Notes under the pieces: model-generated
Told to the model about the DNA's origin: nothing
The model's database searches: none
What the model saw: only the letters and a program-made list of their open reading frames with translations
Translations under genes and position numbers: made by a program
Shown here: in pieces, positions 16,609 through 27,365 of the stretch
Layout: each line of letters opens with the position of its first letter
How positions within the stretch are numbered: the first letter of the stretch is position 1
Assembly: GCA_013215165.1 (NCBI GenBank)
Contig: JABSRG010000043.1
Coordinates: 1 to 34,798 of the forward strand
Origin: Opitutales bacterium
GTDB lineage: Bacteria > Verrucomicrobiota > Verrucomicrobiia > Opitutales > JABSRG01
Direction of reading: 5' to 3'
DNA: 34,798 nucleotides

Positions 16609-19044
16609 CTAGGCCTGTTGGGGCGAAGCTTCTTGGGCAGGAACGGGGGCTTTCGAGTTGGGCTTTTTTGGTTTTTGCTCCTCCGTATCTTTTTTTGCTT
16701 CTTCAGCCTCCTCCTTTTTCGGGTATTCAACGCGACTATGGAGCATGTTGAGTATGGTAAAAGAGAAGCTCTGTTTGATGCGTGCCATTTCGTTCATCGT
16801 GATCGGGCATTCGTCCAGCTGATGATCTTCCAGGCGATCCTTGAAGATGTTGTCTATGAGCTCGTCGATTGCATTAGGAGTCACTTTTTTAAGGCTGCGG
16901 CTCGCTGCTTCGATACTATCAGCAAAAAAGATCACTGCGCTTTCTTTGAAACGCGGTCTTGGCCCATCATAGCGAAAGGTCGTCTCGTCGACACTCTTCA
17001 TTTCATTAATGAAAGGGAGCTGAGTCTGGGACTGATCGTTCCGGCTTTTCTTCAGTGCTTCAAAATAGAAATACTGGATCAGAGAAGTTCCATGGTGCTG
17101 GCGGATAACGTCGATAAGAATACGAGGTAGCTTAAATTGGCGAGCGAGCTGAACGCCCTCCTTCACATGCGCTTTGATGACGATGGCACTCATCGATGGA
17201 GTCTGTTCCGCGTGGGGGTTGATGCCTTCACGCTGATTCTCGATGAAATATTCCGGCTTTACCAGCTTGCCGATGTCGTGGAATAGGGCGCAGGCGCGAC
17301 AGATAAGTGGGTTGGCACCAATTTCGGCTGCGGCTCTTTCTGCGAGGTTTGCCACCATCAGGCTGTGGTGGTATGTGCCTGGCGCTTCGACCTGCATCCG
17401 CCGTAGAAGCGGGTGATTATAGTCGGTCAGTTCGAGCAGGGTGATCTCAGTTGTGAACTTGAATAACTGCTCCAAGACCGGAAGGAGGCCAATAGCCAAG
17501 GTGCCAGTGAGTAGGCCAAATAGGGCACCGAAGAACATCTGCTGGGCGACGATAGCCAAGGAGATTTCGTTTAAAGCACCCAGGAAGCCCGCGCAAATGG
17601 CAACGGCTAAGCCAGAGAGCCCTCCCGCTTTGATGAGGCGCGAGCGCCGCCGTACATCGGTGGTAAAGAAAATGGCGACGAGGCCAGAGAATAGGCCGAT
17701 GAATAAGACGTCGAACGAGATCCCCACCATGATGGCTGTGAGGAGGCTGATAATGATCGTGGAGAGTAGGGCGAGGGGTGCACCGATGAGTACAGCCAAG
17801 AGAATAGGTGCCAGTGTGGTGGGTAGGATGTATTGGATTACAGCGCTCGCAGAGCGGCTGTTGGCGATGAGATCGGTGTCGCCTAGTTGAAGAACAACCC
17901 GAACGAGTAAGAGATTGAATGCGACGATCAGGCACGTCACTCCGACCTCACGGTTCCGGTTAAGGAATTTCGGATCGGAGGCCTTTAGATAAAGCAGAGC
18001 ACATGTGAGCAAACCGAGTGTTATTAGCAAGCGTTCGACGTGATAACGATCAATAGAAAAGCCGGAATCAGCTGCAGCGCGTTTATGGGCACGGTGTGCC
18101 TGGAGGCGTTCAAAGTCTTCAGCCGATACGATCTGATTGGGCGCGATAAGGGTCTCTCCTTCCTCGATAGTAATTTCAACGGGCTGGACGCTCGCTTGGG
18201 CGACTTTCAGGTTTTCTTCGGTGGCCCGTAGGTCATTGATTAAATTCTGCTGAAGGCCAGTGCGGAAGCATGTAAACAAGGCACGTGAGACCTCGATGGA
18301 GGGAGCGATTGGAGTGAGAGACTGACGCAGTAGGAAGAGAGCCTCGGTGAATGGGAGCACGTTCACCTGGTTGGTCATACCGGTGTCGTCAATGATGTTG
18401 AAAAACTGAATCGTGGTAGACGCCTCACCAAATACCGGTCGATTCGAGCGGTAGATGCCTTGTTGGTAAATATCTCCGAGCACTTCGAGCCCCTGATCAA
18501 ATAGGGTTGAGCGTGCCTCGGCGGACAGAGAAGCTAGTAGGGTTGATACTGAGGTGGCTGGAATGCTAAATCCTGAGGACGATTGCGAGGACTGTGCGAA
18601 GGCCTCGATGAGTGCCGTCTGTTCTCCTGTGTCCGCGATTTCTAGTCGTACTTCAAGCCGTTGCATTCCCTCTAGGAGATCGGCTACCCAGTCACTGAAT
18701 TCTCCCAGGGGCTCTACTGTTAGCTGATAGACAGCAGGGACTTTTAATCGAACCTCTTCTCGAAGCTTCTGGGTGCCAATATCGCTGGTGAAAGTGAATG
18801 TCGCTTCGGAGACCAGGCGCGTTCTAGAAAGCTGCCCCTCAATAATTTGTGGGCCCCTGGGTTGATTCCCCACAAAGCAAATAAAATAGATCACTGCGGC
18901 GAAGGCTATGAATACCAAGCCACCGACAATGCGGCTTGTCTCAAAAAATTGAGAGGCCTTGGATGGGTCGCCACGTCGACGCTGCAGACGTGCTCGATGG
19001 TCGGCGTCAGGCTTGCGTTTTCGACGTTTGTTCTGCGCTCGCAT
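16609..19044 (-). CDS. pgpH: PgpH/YqfF-like 7TM-HD phosphohydrolase (c-di-AMP phosphodiesterase family)
   Basis: 811 residues. Basic N-terminus (MRAQNKRRKRKPD), one membrane helix (about 38-58), a large periplasmic 7TMR-HDED domain, a cluster of about seven helices (roughly 345-530), then a cytoplasmic HD domain with the metal motif ALFHDIGKLVKPEYF and IRQHHGT. The C-terminus is a Lys/Glu/Pro-rich tail (KKEEAEEAKKDTEEQKPKK). Characterised relatives hydrolyse cyclic di-AMP; the substrate here is inferred from family. It lies between phoH and ybeY, the common bacterial order. Confidence 0.92.
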   Translation of the reverse strand: MRAQNKRRKRKPDADHRARLQRRRGDPSKASQFFETSRIVGGLVFIAFAAVIYFICFVGNQPRGPQIIEGQLSRTRLVSEATFTFTSDIGTQKLREEVRLKVPAVYQLTVEPLGEFSDWVADLLEGMQRLEVRLEIADTGEQTALIEAFAQSSQSSSGFSIPATSVSTLLASLSAEARSTLFDQGLEVLGDIYQQGIYRSNRPVFGEASTTIQFFNIIDDTGMTNQVNVLPFTEALFLLRQSLTPIAPSIEVSRALFTCFRTGLQQNLINDLRATEENLKVAQASVQPVEITIEEGETLIAPNQIVSAEDFERLQAHRAHKRAAADSGFSIDRYHVERLLITLGLLTCALLYLKASDPKFLNRNREVGVTCLIVAFNLLLVRVVLQLGDTDLIANSRSASAVIQYILPTTLAPILLAVLIGAPLALLSTIIISLLTAIMVGISFDVLFIGLFSGLVAIFFTTDVRRRSRLIKAGGLSGLAVAICAGFLGALNEISLAIVAQQMFFGALFGLLTGTLAIGLLPVLEQLFKFTTEITLLELTDYNHPLLRRMQVEAPGTYHHSLMVANLAERAAAEIGANPLICRACALFHDIGKLVKPEYFIENQREGINPHAEQTPSMSAIVIKAHVKEGVQLARQFKLPRILIDVIRQHHGTSLIQYFYFEALKKSRNDQSQTQLPFINEMKSVDETTFRYDGPRPRFKESAVIFFADSIEAASRSLKKVTPNAIDELIDNIFKDRLEDHQLDECPITMNEMARIKQSFSFTILNMLHSRVEYPKKEEAEEAKKDTEEQKPKKPNSKAPVPAQEASPQQA

Positions 19045-19118
19045 GAGAATGGATTTCGGGAAGTCGAAGTTTAAAGACTCTTGGGTCTTCTACGCGTTCA
19101 GAATTAGATCTTGCTGAT

Positions 19119-20099
19119 CTAGAGGTTCACAAAATCGCTTCGGCCGGGCGAGGACTGGTGGCGTTCGTAAGCATTGATGATTTTTTGGACCAGAGGGTGC
19201 CGCACTACGTCGCTCTTATCGAAGTAGAATACTTTGATGCCGCCCACGTTTGCGAGGACATGCACTGCCTCTTTTAGTCCCGACATGCGTTGCCGAGGTA
19301 AGTCGACCTGAGAAATGTCTCCTGTAATAATCATCCGCGCATTTTGTCCCAAACGTGTCAGGAACATGATCATCTGTTCCGGAGTGGTGTTCTGGGCTTC
19401 GTCTAGAAGGATATAGGCATTGGAAAGGGTGCGGCCACGCATGTAGGCTAAAGGAGCGATCTCAATGTTCCCGCGCTCCATGAGGCGGTGGGTATCTTCT
19501 TTTCCCAGCATGTCATACATGGCGTCATAGAGCGGACGCAAATAGGGAAGGATTTTCTCCTCGAGATCGCCGGGAAGAAATCCGAGGGCTTCACCTGCCT
19601 CCACAGCTGGGCGCGTTAGGATGATTTTTTCTACTTCGCCGTTGATGAGTGACTGGAGGGCAGCAGCCATCGCGAGATAGGTCTTACCTGTGCCCGCTGG
19701 GCCTGCTCCGAAAACGACTTCATTGTTAAGGATAAAGGAAAGATAGCGCTTTTGATTAACGGTTTTGGGGACAATAGACTTCTTCCTCAGCTTGAGAACG
19801 AGTGGGTTATCAAAAAGCTCGGTCAATTCATCCGAGCGCCCTTGTTCGACCACTCCGAGCATGTAGTCGAAGTCGCCCTGACGTATGTTCATGCCTTGCG
19901 ATCGTGCTGTGCGCAGGAAGTTGAGTAAGTCTTCAACGTGCTGAATTTCCTCACTGAGGCCATCAATTTCCAGCCAATTATCTCGCGTCACGAGTGATAC
20001 TTGAAACGTTTTTTCGATCCTTTCCAGATTGCTTGGATCGCCGCAGTAAAGCGAATCGAGTTGTCGAGAATTGTCGAAAGTCAGCTTGGTCGAAGGCAT
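19119..20099 (-). CDS. ybeZ: PhoH-family ATPase (YbeZ/PhoL type)
   Basis: 326 residues. Walker A GPAGTGKT at 133-140, Walker B YILLDEAQN (Asp233-Glu234) and GDISQVDLPR, all diagnostic for PhoH-like P-loop ATPases. The N-terminal 100 residues form the small KH-like domain of this subfamily. Linked genetically to YbeY in ribosome and RNA metabolism; RNA helicase activity has been proposed for relatives. It is the second gene of the minus-strand operon, 57 bases after the HIT gene and 74 before pgpH. Confidence 0.92.
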   Translation of the reverse strand: MPSTKLTFDNSRQLDSLYCGDPSNLERIEKTFQVSLVTRDNWLEIDGLSEEIQHVEDLLNFLRTARSQGMNIRQGDFDYMLGVVEQGRSDELTELFDNPLVLKLRKKSIVPKTVNQKRYLSFILNNEVVFGAGPAGTGKTYLAMAAALQSLINGEVEKIILTRPAVEAGEALGFLPGDLEEKILPYLRPLYDAMYDMLGKEDTHRLMERGNIEIAPLAYMRGRTLSNAYILLDEAQNTTPEQMIMFLTRLGQNARMIITGDISQVDLPRQRMSGLKEAVHVLANVGGIKVFYFDKSDVVRHPLVQKIINAYERHQSSPGRSDFVNL

Positions 20100-20156
20100 A
20101 GGCAGCAGATGAGTCTACAGGAATCCACGGGTGAGAAATCAACCCCTTATTCGGGG

Positions 20157-20657
20157 TCAAACGGTATCTGTGGACTCTACAAAAGGTTTCATACGCTTGA
20201 AGAGAGTTTGAAGGGAAACGGGCAGAACGCGAGTCTCGTTCAACACCGGCATGAAGTTTGTGTCGCCGTCCCATCGAGGAACAACATGTGCGTGAAGATG
20301 CTCAGGAATTCCGGCGCCGCCGGAATGGCCAAGGTTAAAGCCGACATTGAAGCCGTGTGGATTGAGCGCTTGTGAGAGGATGGCCTTCGCATGCATAATG
20401 CGTTCCATGATCTCTGTCCGTTCCTCGCAAGAAAGGTCTTCGAGCTGGGCAACCTGGCGATTCGGCAAAACAAGCAGGTGTCCAGCGTTGTAGGGATACT
20501 TGTTCATGATAATGAATGTATGAGGACCCCGATGCAGGATGAGGTTTTCCTCGTCATTATTTTCTCCATACATACAGCTGAACGTGTCCGCTCCACCCTT
20601 GCTGTCCTTGGGGGCAGCTACGTATTCCATGCGCCAGTGTGCGTGCAGATGATTCAT
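20157..20657 (-). CDS. HIT-family nucleotide hydrolase/transferase
   Basis: 166 residues. The histidine triad is HLHAHV (His120, His122, His124), preceded by GFNLGHSGGAGIPEH and the substrate-loop segment PYNAGHLLVLPNRQV. The form with WRMEYV near the N-terminus matches the Ap4A-phosphorylase-like HIT subgroup rather than HinT. Members act on dinucleoside polyphosphates or AMP conjugates. First gene of the operon through PhoH to EI24; the region 20658-20753 to the divergent exosortase gene should hold both promoters, though no box is clear enough to mark. Confidence 0.9.
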   Translation of the reverse strand: MNHLHAHWRMEYVAAPKDSKGGADTFSCMYGENNDEENLILHRGPHTFIIMNKYPYNAGHLLVLPNRQVAQLEDLSCEERTEIMERIMHAKAILSQALNPHGFNVGFNLGHSGGAGIPEHLHAHVVPRWDGDTNFMPVLNETRVLPVSLQTLFKRMKPFVESTDTV

Positions 20658-20753
20658 GAGGCTTGAAATTTTCTATCTCTCGAAGGAGTTTTATGAGCGC
20701 ATTGAGCAACTCAACGACAATTTGCACGTCTGATCCCCGGGAATCTATAACCT

Positions 20754-21836
20754 ATGGCTGAATCCACCCCTGTTCCGAAAGCGAGTGAAATCCCAGGAGC
20801 GCGTGTCACCTTCTCTTCACTGCCAGATATGACGCGGTATGCGACCTTTGTCATGTTGGCGTTTGTAGGTTTCATTATCTATGACCAGTTATATTGGTGG
20901 CGAATTGATGAAGAATACAGTTTTGGATACTTGGTGCCATTTTTTGTCGGCTTTGTCATCTACGACCGTTGGGCGCGTATAAAGACCGTCTTCGACACCG
21001 GCCATCTGCATCGTACTGACCCCGATGATTCGTCGAAATGGCTTAAGGTCGAAAAGGGTCTATTAGGACGCGTTCCCGAGTGGGGGCAAAAATTGGTGAG
21101 CTTTATTTTTATCTGTGCCTTAATACTCGGAGTAGTCAGTTTTGCTTTCGGGGCGCTGCTTAGGGCTTTGCAGGCCCCTCAAAACCCGGCCTCGCTATCG
21201 ATTTCTTGGGGTGCCGCATGGGTGATGTTGTCGCTCGTATATTTCTTCTCAGACGAGACAGTGCACGGCACACGTATTGCCTGGGCTGAAAGGATGCGGA
21301 CAGTTGGCGTCTTTATCTTTCCAGCTTTCATCTGGATTATCTCTGCTCCGTTACTGAGTGTCGTGGAAAATAGGATCAGCTTGTTCCTGCTGGCTCGCGT
21401 GACAGAGATCGTGTTTGGAATTTTTGACTTCCTAGGATTCGCGATGGTGCGCGAGGGTAATATTTTAGTGTTGCCGAAGGGTCAGGTAGGAGTCGAAGAC
21501 GCGTGTTCCGGAATTCGTTCAATGACTGCGTGTCTCTTTGCAGGATCCTTCTTGGGAGCGGTCTTCCTGCGCAGTTTCTTAAAAAAGTGCCTGCTTATCA
21601 TAGCTGCACTCTGCCTAGCTTTTTTCACGAATATTCTGCGGTCCTTGTTTCTGACTGGCTGGGCCTATGCCTATGGCTCGGATGCTATCGAAGGATTGGT
21701 CCACGATGTGGCCGGATATGCCGTACTGGGACTGACCTGTATCGGCCTACTTATTTTGCTCCCAATCTTCGAGTTGCGTCTCGAATGGTCCGACGACGAG
21801 CAAGATGACATGGATGGCACAAATCCCGCATCCTGA
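20754..21836 (+). CDS. Exosortase/archaeosortase-family transpeptidase
   Basis: 360 residues with many membrane segments (about 28-50, 110-140, 150-165, 184-203, 255-300, 322-340). The catalytic triad is clear: Cys251 in VEDACSGIRS, Arg296 in FFTNILRSLF and His317 in GLVHDVAGY. Exosortases process proteins carrying a PEP-CTERM-type sorting tail at the cytoplasmic membrane, usually for surface or exopolysaccharide-linked display. No protein with such a tail is seen in this window, so substrates are elsewhere. It is followed by a hybrid kinase 49 bases downstream on the same strand. Confidence 0.9.
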   Translation: MAESTPVPKASEIPGARVTFSSLPDMTRYATFVMLAFVGFIIYDQLYWWRIDEEYSFGYLVPFFVGFVIYDRWARIKTVFDTGHLHRTDPDDSSKWLKVEKGLLGRVPEWGQKLVSFIFICALILGVVSFAFGALLRALQAPQNPASLSISWGAAWVMLSLVYFFSDETVHGTRIAWAERMRTVGVFIFPAFIWIISAPLLSVVENRISLFLLARVTEIVFGIFDFLGFAMVREGNILVLPKGQVGVEDACSGIRSMTACLFAGSFLGAVFLRSFLKKCLLIIAALCLAFFTNILRSLFLTGWAYAYGSDAIEGLVHDVAGYAVLGLTCIGLLILLPIFELRLEWSDDEQDDMDGTNPAS

Positions 21837-21885
21837 GGACGCGTAACTTGCAATAAAAAACTGTTATTTCGCGCTTTGCTTAAAG

Positions 21886-23637
21886 ATGATATTGGCTTGG
21901 GCGAATATGCAGGAGCTTATGACGTTTGCTTTTGCACTGACCTTCACATGCCTAATCACCGCACTCGGGCTGGCAACTTTCTTTCATAAACGTTCCCGAG
22001 CTGTCGCGGGCGAAAACCTTGAGCTGCGCGATCATTTGATAGGACTGCAAGACCGTCTTGATCAGTTTGATGAACAGCAGAATGCGGAGTTTCCCATGGA
22101 CCGTTTTCTACTACGGATTGTTCATGAAATGCGGACGCCGCTCAACGCGATCAAGGGTACCATCGGCATGGTAGAAGAAAGCGATCTAGATCGTCATCAA
22201 CAGCAGTTGGTGAGGATGATTCGTCTTGGTAATGATAACCTTTCCGCATTGCTCGATGATATCCAAAGATTCTCAAGGATCGAAAGTGGTCTAGAAAGCT
22301 CGGTAAAAAGTGAATTTGATCCGAGAGAACTGGTAGAGTCAGCTGTCGGCCAGCAATGGTCGCCTCTGGGCAATAAGGCGGTGGAGGTGATTTATACCCT
22401 CAATGAATCTGTGCCACACCGCTTAAATGGGGATGCCGAGCACATTGCTCAGATTTTGAATAGTTTCCTCGCGAATGCAGTGAAGTTTACGCGACGTGGT
22501 ATTATTTCCATCACTGTTGGCTTTGAAAGCCTTGAAGAGTCCGAAGCTGAGCTCACAATTTCGGTCAAGGATACTGGAATCGGTATTTCGAAAGAGCACC
22601 TCAAAGAGATTTTTAACCCGGTCGTTGCTGACGATGGAGACCAGGGGGAGATTGTTGTCAGTGGATTCGGCAATTACCTCAGTCAGCGCATTTGTTCGAT
22701 TATGGGCGGAAGCATGTGGGTAGATAGTGAGGAATACGTCGGGAGCACATTTTCATTCAAGGTGCCCGTTTCAAACGTGGCGGGTGAACGCCCATCGATT
22801 GATCTCAAAGGCCTGGTCCGCGTGGCCATTGTCAGCCAGAGCGAAGCGTATCGTGAATTTTTGAGTGCATTGACCCAATTAGCTGACGTCCAGGTTAAGG
22901 CTTATCCTGAATTGGCTGAGATGTTCAAAGACGCGAGCGCTGAAGCTTGGTCTGAAGAAACGGCCCTGATTATCGACGCAGACATGTGGGAGGGTCGCGG
23001 TGTGGATCAAGACCGGGACTTCGAAAACTTGAAAACCCTCCTGGCGCGACTAGTAACTGTAGCTTCACCCACTGCATGGAAGCGTGTGCGTGGTCACGAA
23101 GTATTACAGCGCACGGCGATTTTACCAAAGCCGGTTACAGGGGCTGCGCTTTTTGATCGACTCGCCACTGCGCGGTCACCGCTTTCAATAACCAACGAGC
23201 TCAAAAAATCCCGTGGTAACGACAACGTCGAAACTGAGAAGACTTCCACAAAGAACCTGCAAATTCTCATCGCCGAGGATAACAAGGTAAACCAGCAAGT
23301 AACCCAATTGCTACTGGGTCGACTGGGGCTAAAAGGCGACGTTGCTGAAGACGGCTGTGAAGTATTGGAGAAACTTCAAGAGAACCATTACGATGTGATA
23401 CTCATGGATATCAATATGCCCAATATGAATGGCATCGATACGGCACGAGAGATTTTCCACCGTTTTCCCAATCCAGAAGACCGCCCTGTCGTCATCGCAC
23501 TCACCGCCGCAGTGACGACAGCCACGCAAGCCGCATGTCGTGAAGTTGGTATGAAAGGTTTTATTTCAAAACCAGTTAAATTATCGGTCTTGCAGAAAGC
23601 ACTTCAATCGGTGAAGGATCCAATCGCCACGCAGTAA
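21886..23637 (+). CDS. Hybrid histidine kinase with degenerate middle receiver and C-terminal receiver
   Basis: 583 residues. One membrane helix (about 10-33), a short coiled coil, HisKA with phospho-acceptor His80 (IVHEMRTPLN), ATPase with N-box LNSFLANAVKFT and G1 DTGIGIS (229-235), then a region 308-430 that looks like a receiver fold but lacks a normal acidic pocket, and a canonical receiver (LIAEDNKVN, Asp508 in LMDINMP, Lys in ISKP). The G2 box is GFGNYLSQ, unlike the usual GLGL. The lack of an extracellular sensor domain means the signal is probably membrane or cytoplasmic. Likely co-transcribed with the exosortase gene; output partner unknown. Start at ATG 21886, with ATG at codon 8 as alternative. 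Confidence 0.88.
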   Translation: MILAWANMQELMTFAFALTFTCLITALGLATFFHKRSRAVAGENLELRDHLIGLQDRLDQFDEQQNAEFPMDRFLLRIVHEMRTPLNAIKGTIGMVEESDLDRHQQQLVRMIRLGNDNLSALLDDIQRFSRIESGLESSVKSEFDPRELVESAVGQQWSPLGNKAVEVIYTLNESVPHRLNGDAEHIAQILNSFLANAVKFTRRGIISITVGFESLEESEAELTISVKDTGIGISKEHLKEIFNPVVADDGDQGEIVVSGFGNYLSQRICSIMGGSMWVDSEEYVGSTFSFKVPVSNVAGERPSIDLKGLVRVAIVSQSEAYREFLSALTQLADVQVKAYPELAEMFKDASAEAWSEETALIIDADMWEGRGVDQDRDFENLKTLLARLVTVASPTAWKRVRGHEVLQRTAILPKPVTGAALFDRLATARSPLSITNELKKSRGNDNVETEKTSTKNLQILIAEDNKVNQQVTQLLLGRLGLKGDVAEDGCEVLEKLQENHYDVILMDINMPNMNGIDTAREIFHRFPNPEDRPVVIALTAAVTTATQAACREVGMKGFISKPVKLSVLQKALQSVKDPIATQ

Positions 23638-23756
23638 ACGCCGCATTCACAAAGCCTAGGATTTATTCATTTGGATTCTTGGCGTTTGGCTTAGTAAACG
23701 GGCGGTGTCGCATTGCGCTAATTCACTGACGTAAATTATCCTAATGAGCTCACCAG

Positions 23757-26072
23757 CTAGTTACCGCCGACAGTCTCACCGACAATCTCGAGAACCTTTT
23801 TTAACGAGACAGGTTTTTGGAGAATAAGCGATGCTTTGGGTAAGTCGTACTGAGTCTCAAGATCTTCGTCATAGCCCGTCATAAATATGATCCTAGCGTC
23901 ACTTTTTGTCTCAAGGATCTTGTGGGCCAGATCGACTCCAGACATTTTAGGCATGACGACATCGGTTATCACGAGCGATAGTTCGGGAAATTCGGATTGA
24001 TGGCGTTCTATCGCGTCGACTCCGTTCTCAGCTGAGATGACATCGTAGCCGCGCAGGCTCAAGAGGCTGGATATACAATCTCCAAAGATCGGATCGTCTT
24101 CGACGATTAAAATCTTCTCGCCGTTCGCCTTCGTCAATTCCTCCTCATTGATGGGTGTCTCATGTTCAATTGGTCGGATCGTCGAATCCACTTCGAGTAC
24201 CTCGGGGAAATAGAGAAGAAACTGAGTGCCTTCGCCGAGAGTGGATTTTACCTGGATATCTCCGCCGATTCGTTTCATCAGGCTGTAAACTAAGGACAGA
24301 CCTAGTCCGGTGCCTTTTCCGATGTCTTTGGTGGTGAAAAACGGATCAAAGATTTTCTCGAGAGTACCTTCGTCGATTCCAGAGCCATTATCGCTGATTG
24401 CAATACGTTGGTAGTGACCGGGTGGACAATTCTTCTCCGAAGCAAAGTCTTTTTCGGTCATCTCAACAGTGTCCAGCGTGAGAGATATTTCGCCGATTGC
24501 TGTAATAGCGTCGCGGGCATTGACCACCATATTCACAATGGCTTGTTCCACACTTGAGCGTTCTGCAAGTGTAGGTGCAGATTGAGTCCGAATATTAATC
24601 GATAGCTGGATGTCTTCGCGAACGACTCGTGTTAGGATGCCCTCGATATCGTGAAGAATCGAGCAGAGATCGATGTGCTGCGTGTCGTCTGTCTCCTTAC
24701 GGCTGAACGCCATGAGCTTTGACACCAGGTCTGAGCCCCGGCGGCCGGCTAGAAAAATTTGTTCGAGGTGCTTTCGCGTCGGGTCGTCATCATCGAACTT
24801 AACCATGAGAAGGTCAGAATAAGAATTGATGACAGATAACAAATTGTTGAAGTCGTGTGCGATGCCCGAAGCGAGGCGCCCCACTGCCTCGATCTTTTGA
24901 CTTTGCCTGACGCCTTCTTCGAGTTGTCTAAGATGGGTTACATCGCGAAGGATCGCCACAAATTTTGAAACTCCTCCAGAGAAGTCATCTACTGGAGAGA
25001 AGCTCACCTCGACACAGATTGGATCGCCCGACTTATGTTGAAGTTTTACCTCTAGGGAGAACGAGTGGTTCGCATGCACCGCATCTTGGATGTTACGGAT
25101 GAAGCATTGATCTGTGTCTGTACCGTAAAGCTGCGAAAGCGGAGCGTAGAGGATTTCCTCTGTCTCGTAGCCAAAGATGCGTTCGAATGCTTTGTTCGCA
25201 AAAACCACCATCGGGCACGCGTTGTCTTCATCGGTTGCTGCATCGGTGATGAGGACTGCATCGTTAATAGACTCAAGGGCGTGTCCCAGCGTGCGGAGTT
25301 GGTCATCGCTCTCCATCTGCTCAGTGATGTCGACGATCACGCAGACTTGGCCGTTAGGCATATCGTCTTCTCCAAAAATCGGGGAAAGTTGTACCGATAC
25401 ATGACGGTTTGTCTGGCTTTGAGTGATTAACTCAGCGTGGGGGATGTTAGCCGTGTGATGTAGGACGGGGATATTTTCATAGAAATTCGAGACCCGCTCC
25501 CGTGTCATGGGATCACGTAGTTCGATGACTGACTCCAGGCCTTGGCCTAACGCCTTCTCTAGGATCACACCCGTAATCACCTCAGCACTGTCATTGAAAT
25601 AAACGATTTTTCCCGACGCATCTGCCGCTATGACTCCATTCCCGATGCTGGACAGGATCGTGGCCAAACGCGCCTCACTATCGCGCAACCGCCCTTCCAC
25701 CTCTTTTTTTGCCAAAGCCACATCGATGGTGATCAGCAGATCGCGTCGTGTGAATGGCTTGAGTAAGTAGGCATCGGCCGTTGATTTCGCCCGGGTAATT
25801 ATCTCTTCTTCAGAGCTGCCCGTCGCGTAAATAATGGGGACATTAAATTCGCTCTTGAGCCGGGATGCCGTTTCGATCCCGTCGATCTCGCCCTCGATGT
25901 TGATGTCCATGATTACCAAGTCTGGCCGGATCTCTCGAGCAGCCTTGAGGGCTTCCAGTCCATTGCTCGCTGGAGGCAAGACGGTGTAACCACGGCTGCC
26001 TAGCATCTTCTTGTAGTATTGGGACGACATAACATCGTCCTCAACTAGCAGAATCTTGATGGCTTCAGACAT
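23757..26072 (-). CDS. Hybrid sensor kinase: receiver-PAS-PAS-HisKA-ATPase-receiver
   Basis: 771 residues without membrane helices. N-terminal receiver with Asp56 (VIMDINIEG) and Lys in LLKPF, two PAS domains (about 128-250 and 258-385), HisKA with His406 in the AHDFNNLL motif, ATPase with N-box VNARD, G1 DNGSGID and G2 GKGTGLGLS, and a second receiver with Asp704 ([12 protein letters not shown]). The AHDFNN type of kinase is common in aquatic bacteria. Phosphotransfer can run from His406 to Asp704; the N-terminal receiver probably regulates the kinase in response to another kinase, perhaps the convergent one at 21886-23637. A redox or ligand cue via the PAS domains is likely but unidentified. 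Confidence 0.9.
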   Translation of the reverse strand: MSEAIKILLVEDDVMSSQYYKKMLGSRGYTVLPPASNGLEALKAAREIRPDLVIMDINIEGEIDGIETASRLKSEFNVPIIYATGSSEEEIITRAKSTADAYLLKPFTRRDLLITIDVALAKKEVEGRLRDSEARLATILSSIGNGVIAADASGKIVYFNDSAEVITGVILEKALGQGLESVIELRDPMTRERVSNFYENIPVLHHTANIPHAELITQSQTNRHVSVQLSPIFGEDDMPNGQVCVIVDITEQMESDDQLRTLGHALESINDAVLITDAATDEDNACPMVVFANKAFERIFGYETEEILYAPLSQLYGTDTDQCFIRNIQDAVHANHSFSLEVKLQHKSGDPICVEVSFSPVDDFSGGVSKFVAILRDVTHLRQLEEGVRQSQKIEAVGRLASGIAHDFNNLLSVINSYSDLLMVKFDDDDPTRKHLEQIFLAGRRGSDLVSKLMAFSRKETDDTQHIDLCSILHDIEGILTRVVREDIQLSINIRTQSAPTLAERSSVEQAIVNMVVNARDAITAIGEISLTLDTVEMTEKDFASEKNCPPGHYQRIAISDNGSGIDEGTLEKIFDPFFTTKDIGKGTGLGLSLVYSLMKRIGGDIQVKSTLGEGTQFLLYFPEVLEVDSTIRPIEHETPINEEELTKANGEKILIVEDDPIFGDCISSLLSLRGYDVISAENGVDAIERHQSEFPELSLVITDVVMPKMSGVDLAHKILETKSDARIIFMTGYDEDLETQYDLPKASLILQKPVSLKKVLEIVGETVGGN

Positions 26073-26182
26073 ACAGGCTTGTGACGAATGGGCGTAGGCA
26101 GCTTGGGCAACGCATACTCGATAAATCGGTCATATGGCCTCGTTCCTTAGCGCCAAGCTAAGATAAGGAGATTCCAGCCTAT

Positions 26183-27181
26183 CTAGTGTTGCAGTATCGT
26201 TTCGATACGCACGCGTGGATAGACTTCCAGCTGACCACCGCGCGAGGCATTCATGATCGAAATACCCCGATATGCCGCGAAACGCTGTGCCGTACGGAAT
26301 GCCTTGATCGCGTAACGCTGATGTGCCTCTACCCAGTGTTCGTCTTTGCGGCACTCTCCATAGATGCGTTCAGTGGCACAGCCATTGGCAGCAATCGCTC
26401 TGAGCTCGCGTGGTAGGGCCTCTAAGTCGCCGCAAGTGAAGTCGATGCCAACCAGATAGATTTTTCGGGCGCCCATATAGACCGCAAGCTGTAGGGCTGG
26501 ATATACTACGGTGGCACCAAATCCGAAATTGAGGGGGGATTCTGAGAAGTAGGATGAACTTGTTGGGCTGATTTCTTCGTTTAGCCCATAATATACAATG
26601 TCGTCAGCCGGAGGAAATGTGCCGATGATTTGCTCAGGGAAGAGCTTCGTCACATGCTTCATGTTAAGGATTTGGTGCGGGTTTTCCCGGGCAAAGATAG
26701 GATCCTCTACGACGTAATAAGATGGGCGGAATGAGGTTTGATTGAACCGCTGAAAAATGTCGTTAAATGCTATGGATGGGTGGCCCGTGTCCGCGATGCG
26801 CTCAAGATCTTCGTTAGACAGACTGTCGCCGTTGCCGACGATGAAGATGGTGTCTCCTTTGTGGGCATTCCGTAGGTTGGAAAGTCGGTCGAGGTTATCC
26901 TCACTCATCAGCGGCGAGATAATGTTATTCCGATCGATACCCATTTCAACAAGCTGGCAGTAAGCAGCTTGGTTACCTCGCGTAGCGATGACAACGGTAT
27001 CGAATTCTGCTTCCGCCAATACCTCTACCGGATAGATCGGATGTCCCGATACGGTCTGCCCATGAAGTGCACTTTCGTTGTCTACAAAGAACAGCACCTG
27101 ATCACTCGGAGGAAGCTGATTGAGGACTTCCTTCCCCCGGAGACCGGATCCGAAAATGACTACTTGGCGTGTGGCGTTCAT
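26183..27181 (-). CDS. DUF115/MptE-like protein with Rossmann-type N-terminus
   Basis: 332 residues from the ATG at 27181 (MNATRQVVIFGSGLRG); an in-frame ATG at 27226 would add 15 residues unlike the rest. Residues 1-100 form a nucleotide-binding-like fold with the GSGLRG glycine loop (as in PglD-type N-terminal domains); residues 110-300 contain FIVGNGDSL and YLVGIDFTCGD, typical of the DUF115/MptE-like superfamily that also includes motility-accessory and sialyltransferase-like proteins. A role in surface sugar modification is plausible from these relatives but not shown. No clear operon partner. Confidence 0.7.
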   Translation of the reverse strand: MNATRQVVIFGSGLRGKEVLNQLPPSDQVLFFVDNESALHGQTVSGHPIYPVEVLAEAEFDTVVIATRGNQAAYCQLVEMGIDRNNIISPLMSEDNLDRLSNLRNAHKGDTIFIVGNGDSLSNEDLERIADTGHPSIAFNDIFQRFNQTSFRPSYYVVEDPIFARENPHQILNMKHVTKLFPEQIIGTFPPADDIVYYGLNEEISPTSSSYFSESPLNFGFGATVVYPALQLAVYMGARKIYLVGIDFTCGDLEALPRELRAIAANGCATERIYGECRKDEHWVEAHQRYAIKAFRTAQRFAAYRGISIMNASRGGQLEVYPRVRIETILQH

Positions 27182-27365
27182 GTGGGTGTTTCTCTGGAAA
27201 TAAAATTCGCAGAATACCCATGCCACTTTAGGTCATAATGTTTTATCAATAAGGCCGGCTCGCCCCGCCGCATTTCCTAACAAATAAATGCGTAAAGAGT
27301 AAGTGAGGATTTATGCTTCATGATAGAGGCAAATCGGAGTTCCTCTCAGAGCGTTTTCTCGATGG

